DNA of 64,000 nt from an uncultured Catenibacillus sp. Its GTDB lineage: Bacteria > Bacillota > Clostridia > Lachnospirales > Lachnospiraceae. The notes below the pieces were generated by a model. It was not told the DNA's origin and ran no database searches. It saw only the letters and a list, made by a program, of their open reading frames with translations. Location: assembly GCA_934339005.1 (NCBI GenBank), contig CAKRHR010000011.1:3604-67603 (forward strand), in the 5' to 3' direction. The stretch's first letter is position 1. Each line of letters starts with the position of its first letter. Both the position numbers and the translations under genes were made by a program. Below, piece after piece: positions 61,946 to 64,000 of the stretch.

Positions 61946-62458
61946 CTAATCCTTTAAATAGCCGCGTTCTTTTAATGCACGCTCAATATTATCTAAAATC
62001 ATCACAGATGCCGCCTCAACAGTATGCATATGGTCGCCGTCCGCCAGAATATTTAACGGTTTTGCCTGGCTTACTTCTACTTTATCACAAAAAGCTTCAA
62101 CATCCGCAGGCGTAGAAAGTACTAAATCCGCACGAATCTGTCCGTAAATGTCATGGTCGATTGCCACATCCAGTACCTTGCCGCCGTTGTCCACAATCAA
62201 CATCAGTTCATCCCGAATTGCTTCCTGTGAATGATTGACACGGAAGCATCTGTAAAATTTATTTGTTTTGTCTTCAAAAATCATATAGCCTCTGGCTGTA
62301 GCAAGGATGTTTTTTTCAACTGCACGAAGCAGTGCAACATCCTGCACAATGATCTGACGGCTCACACCAAATTGTTTTGCCAGTGCTGTGCCTGAAACCG
62401 GCTTGTCACTGCTTCTTAAAACCTCCATGATTTTCGCTCTGCGTTCATTGCCTTCCAT
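61946..62458 (-). CDS. niaR: NiaR-like transcription repressor (HTH + 3H domain)
   Basis: 170 residues. An HTH_11 domain (KPVSGTALAKQFGVSRQIIV) is followed by the 3H domain, with His residues in RVNHSQEAI, AIDHDIYGQI and DGDHMHTVEA that bind metal. NiaR senses niacin and represses NAD salvage and niacin uptake genes. There are no NAD genes here; the neighbours are apbE and jetABC. Two direct repeats in front of the gene may be its operator. GGAAGG lies upstream of the ATG. Confidence 0.9.
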   Translation of the reverse strand: MEGNERRAKIMEVLRSSDKPVSGTALAKQFGVSRQIIVQDVALLRAVEKNILATARGYMIFEDKTNKFYRCFRVNHSQEAIRDELMLIVDNGGKVLDVAIDHDIYGQIRADLVLSTPADVEAFCDKVEVSQAKPLNILADGDHMHTVEAASVMILDNIERALKERGYLKD

Positions 62459-62489
62459 ATCTACACCTGACCTTCCTGTTCTGTTTTAC

Positions 62490-62522
62490 GTTTAAGTTCT
62501 ATTTTTAATGTTTAGGTTCTAT
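62490..62522. promoter_or_regulatory. Direct repeats in front of niaR
   Basis: GTTTAAGTTCTAT (62490-62502) and GTTTAGGTTCTAT (62510-62522) share 12 of 13 bases at a 20-bp period, two helical turns. They may form an operator for NiaR autoregulation. The second copy abuts the apbE stop. Confidence 0.4.
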
Positions 62523-63575
62523 CTATTTCTCCATAAAAGCCGCAAACCCATCCGTCATTATTTCTTCCCCATCGGTTGTAATCCACAGTGCTTCAACATT
62601 CTCCAATGATTCTACCAACGCCATACCATCCTGAAGTGACATACAAAACAACGCCGTAGATAAAGCATCTGCCAATGCCGCCTCGTTACCGATTACAGAT
62701 ACCGAAGAAAATGTATCAGCCGGCATGAGTGTATTTCTGTCAATAATATGATGATAGCGTTTGCCGTCCACCTCATAATAACGCTGGTAATCGCCGCTTG
62801 TCACAAGTACATTATCTTTTAAATCAATGACATGCAGCACACTGTCCTCACTATCTGTATCAGGATTCTGAAGTGCCAGCCGCCATGCCTGTCCGTTTGA
62901 TTTACTGCCTGTCGCAATAATCGCACTGCTCATATCTAACAGTGCATGCTCCACATTTGCTGCTTTAATCATCGATTCTATCTTGTCTGCCACAAATCCT
63001 TTGGCAACAGCCCCCACATCCAGTGACATATCCGCATCCGCAAGATACACCGTCTGCGCCGCCTCATCAATCACAATATCATCAATATCCGTATGTCCGG
63101 CAGCCGCCTCTAACGCTTCCATTGGCGGCAGCGCAGCCTCCCCAGGATTTTCCGTACCCCATGTTCTGTAATCATGCCATATAAACAACACACTTCCCAT
63201 GGCAATATTCATCGCCCCATCTGTGAGTGTATACATCTCTTTTGAAAACTGAAGTAACTCTATCAGTTCTGAATCCACCTGTACCGGTGCGATTCCTGCC
63301 TGGTCATTGACAGTTTTTAAATTATTTAAGCCCTCGTATTCGTTATAAATATCAAATAACCGGTCATACCTCATAAGTGCTGCATCAATATCACTGACTA
63401 ACTGCGCCCCGTCATCCTCCGTGGCATAAATCGTGAGATTCGTCAGTGTATCCAACGGCTCTACCCAGCTTTTGCTCTGGTCCTTTTTGACACCGCAGCC
63501 TGTAATCAGACTCATTGTCATGCCAGTACAAAGCAACAATGCTATAATGCAATAAAAATGATGTGTTCGTTTCAA
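62523..63575 (-). CDS. apbE: FAD:protein FMN transferase ApbE (lipoprotein)
   Basis: 350 residues. A lipoprotein signal with lipobox LITGC (Cys at about 27) is followed by the ApbE fold: MNIAMGSVLFIWHDY, SLDVGAVAKGFVADKI, and HHIIDRNTLMPADTFSSVSVI with the metal-binding residues. It attaches FMN to Ser/Thr of target flavoproteins outside the membrane, for example in RNF or fumarate-reductase-like proteins. No target gene is in the window. The start is TTG at 63575, seven bases after AGGAG. Confidence 0.93.
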   Translation of the reverse strand: MKRTHHFYCIIALLLCTGMTMSLITGCGVKKDQSKSWVEPLDTLTNLTIYATEDDGAQLVSDIDAALMRYDRLFDIYNEYEGLNNLKTVNDQAGIAPVQVDSELIELLQFSKEMYTLTDGAMNIAMGSVLFIWHDYRTWGTENPGEAALPPMEALEAAAGHTDIDDIVIDEAAQTVYLADADMSLDVGAVAKGFVADKIESMIKAANVEHALLDMSSAIIATGSKSNGQAWRLALQNPDTDSEDSVLHVIDLKDNVLVTSGDYQRYYEVDGKRYHHIIDRNTLMPADTFSSVSVIGNEAALADALSTALFCMSLQDGMALVESLENVEALWITTDGEEIMTDGFAAFMEK

Positions 63576-63692
63576 TCTTTATCTCCTAAATTTTTATGAA
63601 ATCCTGCTTATTTCTGGTTCCTAATTTCTCTTTTTCACTTTTTGAACCATACTATTGAAAATTTTATCACCTGCCTGCTGTTTCGTCAAATC

Positions 63693-63724
63693 AAAAAAGG
63701 GAAATCCATCCTCGGACTTCCCTT
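63693..63724 (-). terminator. Terminator downstream of the tRNA genes
   Basis: A hairpin with arms AAGGGAA and TTCCCTT plus an inner TCC/GGA, followed on the minus strand by six T. It separates the tRNA transcript from apbE. T residues on the + strand side could also serve the other direction. Confidence 0.65.
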
Positions 63725-63827
63725 CATCTTTTTAAACTAATTTTATTTTTACCTGTACGATTTATAATTTATCGGTTCTAATCTTTACAGATTAATTATA
63801 AATCTATCTAATTATCTAAATAAAAAA

Positions 63828-63899
63828 AGCGCGAGACGGGATTCGAACCCGCGACCCTCGCCTTGGCAAGGCGATACTCCACCACTGAGCCACTCGCGC
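63828..63899 (-). tRNA. tRNA-Gly (GCC)
   Basis: 72 nt. The acceptor stem GCGCGAG/CTCGCGC closes, the anticodon loop TTGCCAA gives GCC, and the T loop TTCGAAT is standard. No CCA is encoded. A run of seven T follows directly. Confidence 0.95.
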
Positions 63900-63924
63900 A
63901 TAATAACCAATATTTAATTGGCAG

Positions 63925-63997
<73 letters not shown>

Positions 63998-64000
63998 ATC

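Overview
The window looks like a chromosomal segment from an anaerobic gut Firmicute, most likely a member of the Lachnospiraceae. The evidence is a moderately AT-rich sequence with strong AGGAGG-type ribosome binding sites, sigma-A promoters, a CIRCE/HrcA heat-shock operon, a CpsB/C/D-type capsule operon, ferredoxin-like (FrhB) proteins in the capsule locus, and the ireB-ruvX-DUF1292-rnj-mltG-trmR-trhP housekeeping block. Genus is not assignable from the sequence alone. Nearly all genes are on the minus strand.

(1) 1-1434: the N-terminal part of glmS (cut by the window edge) lies behind a badly decayed glmM pseudogene. (2) 1452-22547: a ~21-kb capsule/exopolysaccharide operon reading right to left. 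Its order is promoter and attenuator-like leader, Wzz-like CpsC, tyrosine kinase CpsD, PHP phosphatase CpsB, a class B sortase and its SPQTG-tailed surface protein, an LCP ligase, the initiating phosphoglycosyl transferase, UDP-glucose dehydrogenase, PssD/PssE, a TupA-like ATP-grasp ligase, glycosyltransferases, two pyruvyl transferases, two FrhB-like proteins, two acetyltransferases, Wzy and Wzx. Three G tracts (7-9 nt) occur in the locus. One lies at a +1 frameshift in an acetyltransferase, one abuts the -35 box of the operon promoter, and one is at the very 3' end.

(3) 22814-28232: a tannin/gallate module made of subtype-B tannase, a UbiX-LpdD fusion and a UbiD/LpdC gallate decarboxylase. 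A divergent LysR regulator with two tandem HTH domains faces it, with repeated operator-like motifs between. (4) 28220-33920: the L-arabinose operon araA-araB-araD with a divergent AraC-family regulator. (5) 33973-45255: tRNA modification (trhP, trmR, mtaB, thiI with its cysteine desulfurase), RNase J, ruvX, ireB, rsmE, prmA, and an HPr-like protein without the active-site histidine. (6) 45367-50325: hrcA-grpE-dnaK-dnaJ under a CIRCE element. (7) 50623-55156: hemW, a 2-hydroxyacid dehydrogenase and a MurE with large lineage-specific insertions. (8) 55217-63575: a MukFEB/Wadjet-like condensin operon (JetA-JetB-JetC) without the JetD nuclease, preceded by NiaR and an ApbE lipoprotein. (9) 63828-63997: tRNA-Gly and tRNA-Phe.

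The most unusual content is the attenuator leader plus G tracts of the capsule operon, the fused and double-headed parts of the gallate module, the JetD-less condensin operon, a palindromic repeat family, and low-complexity insertions in three housekeeping enzymes.
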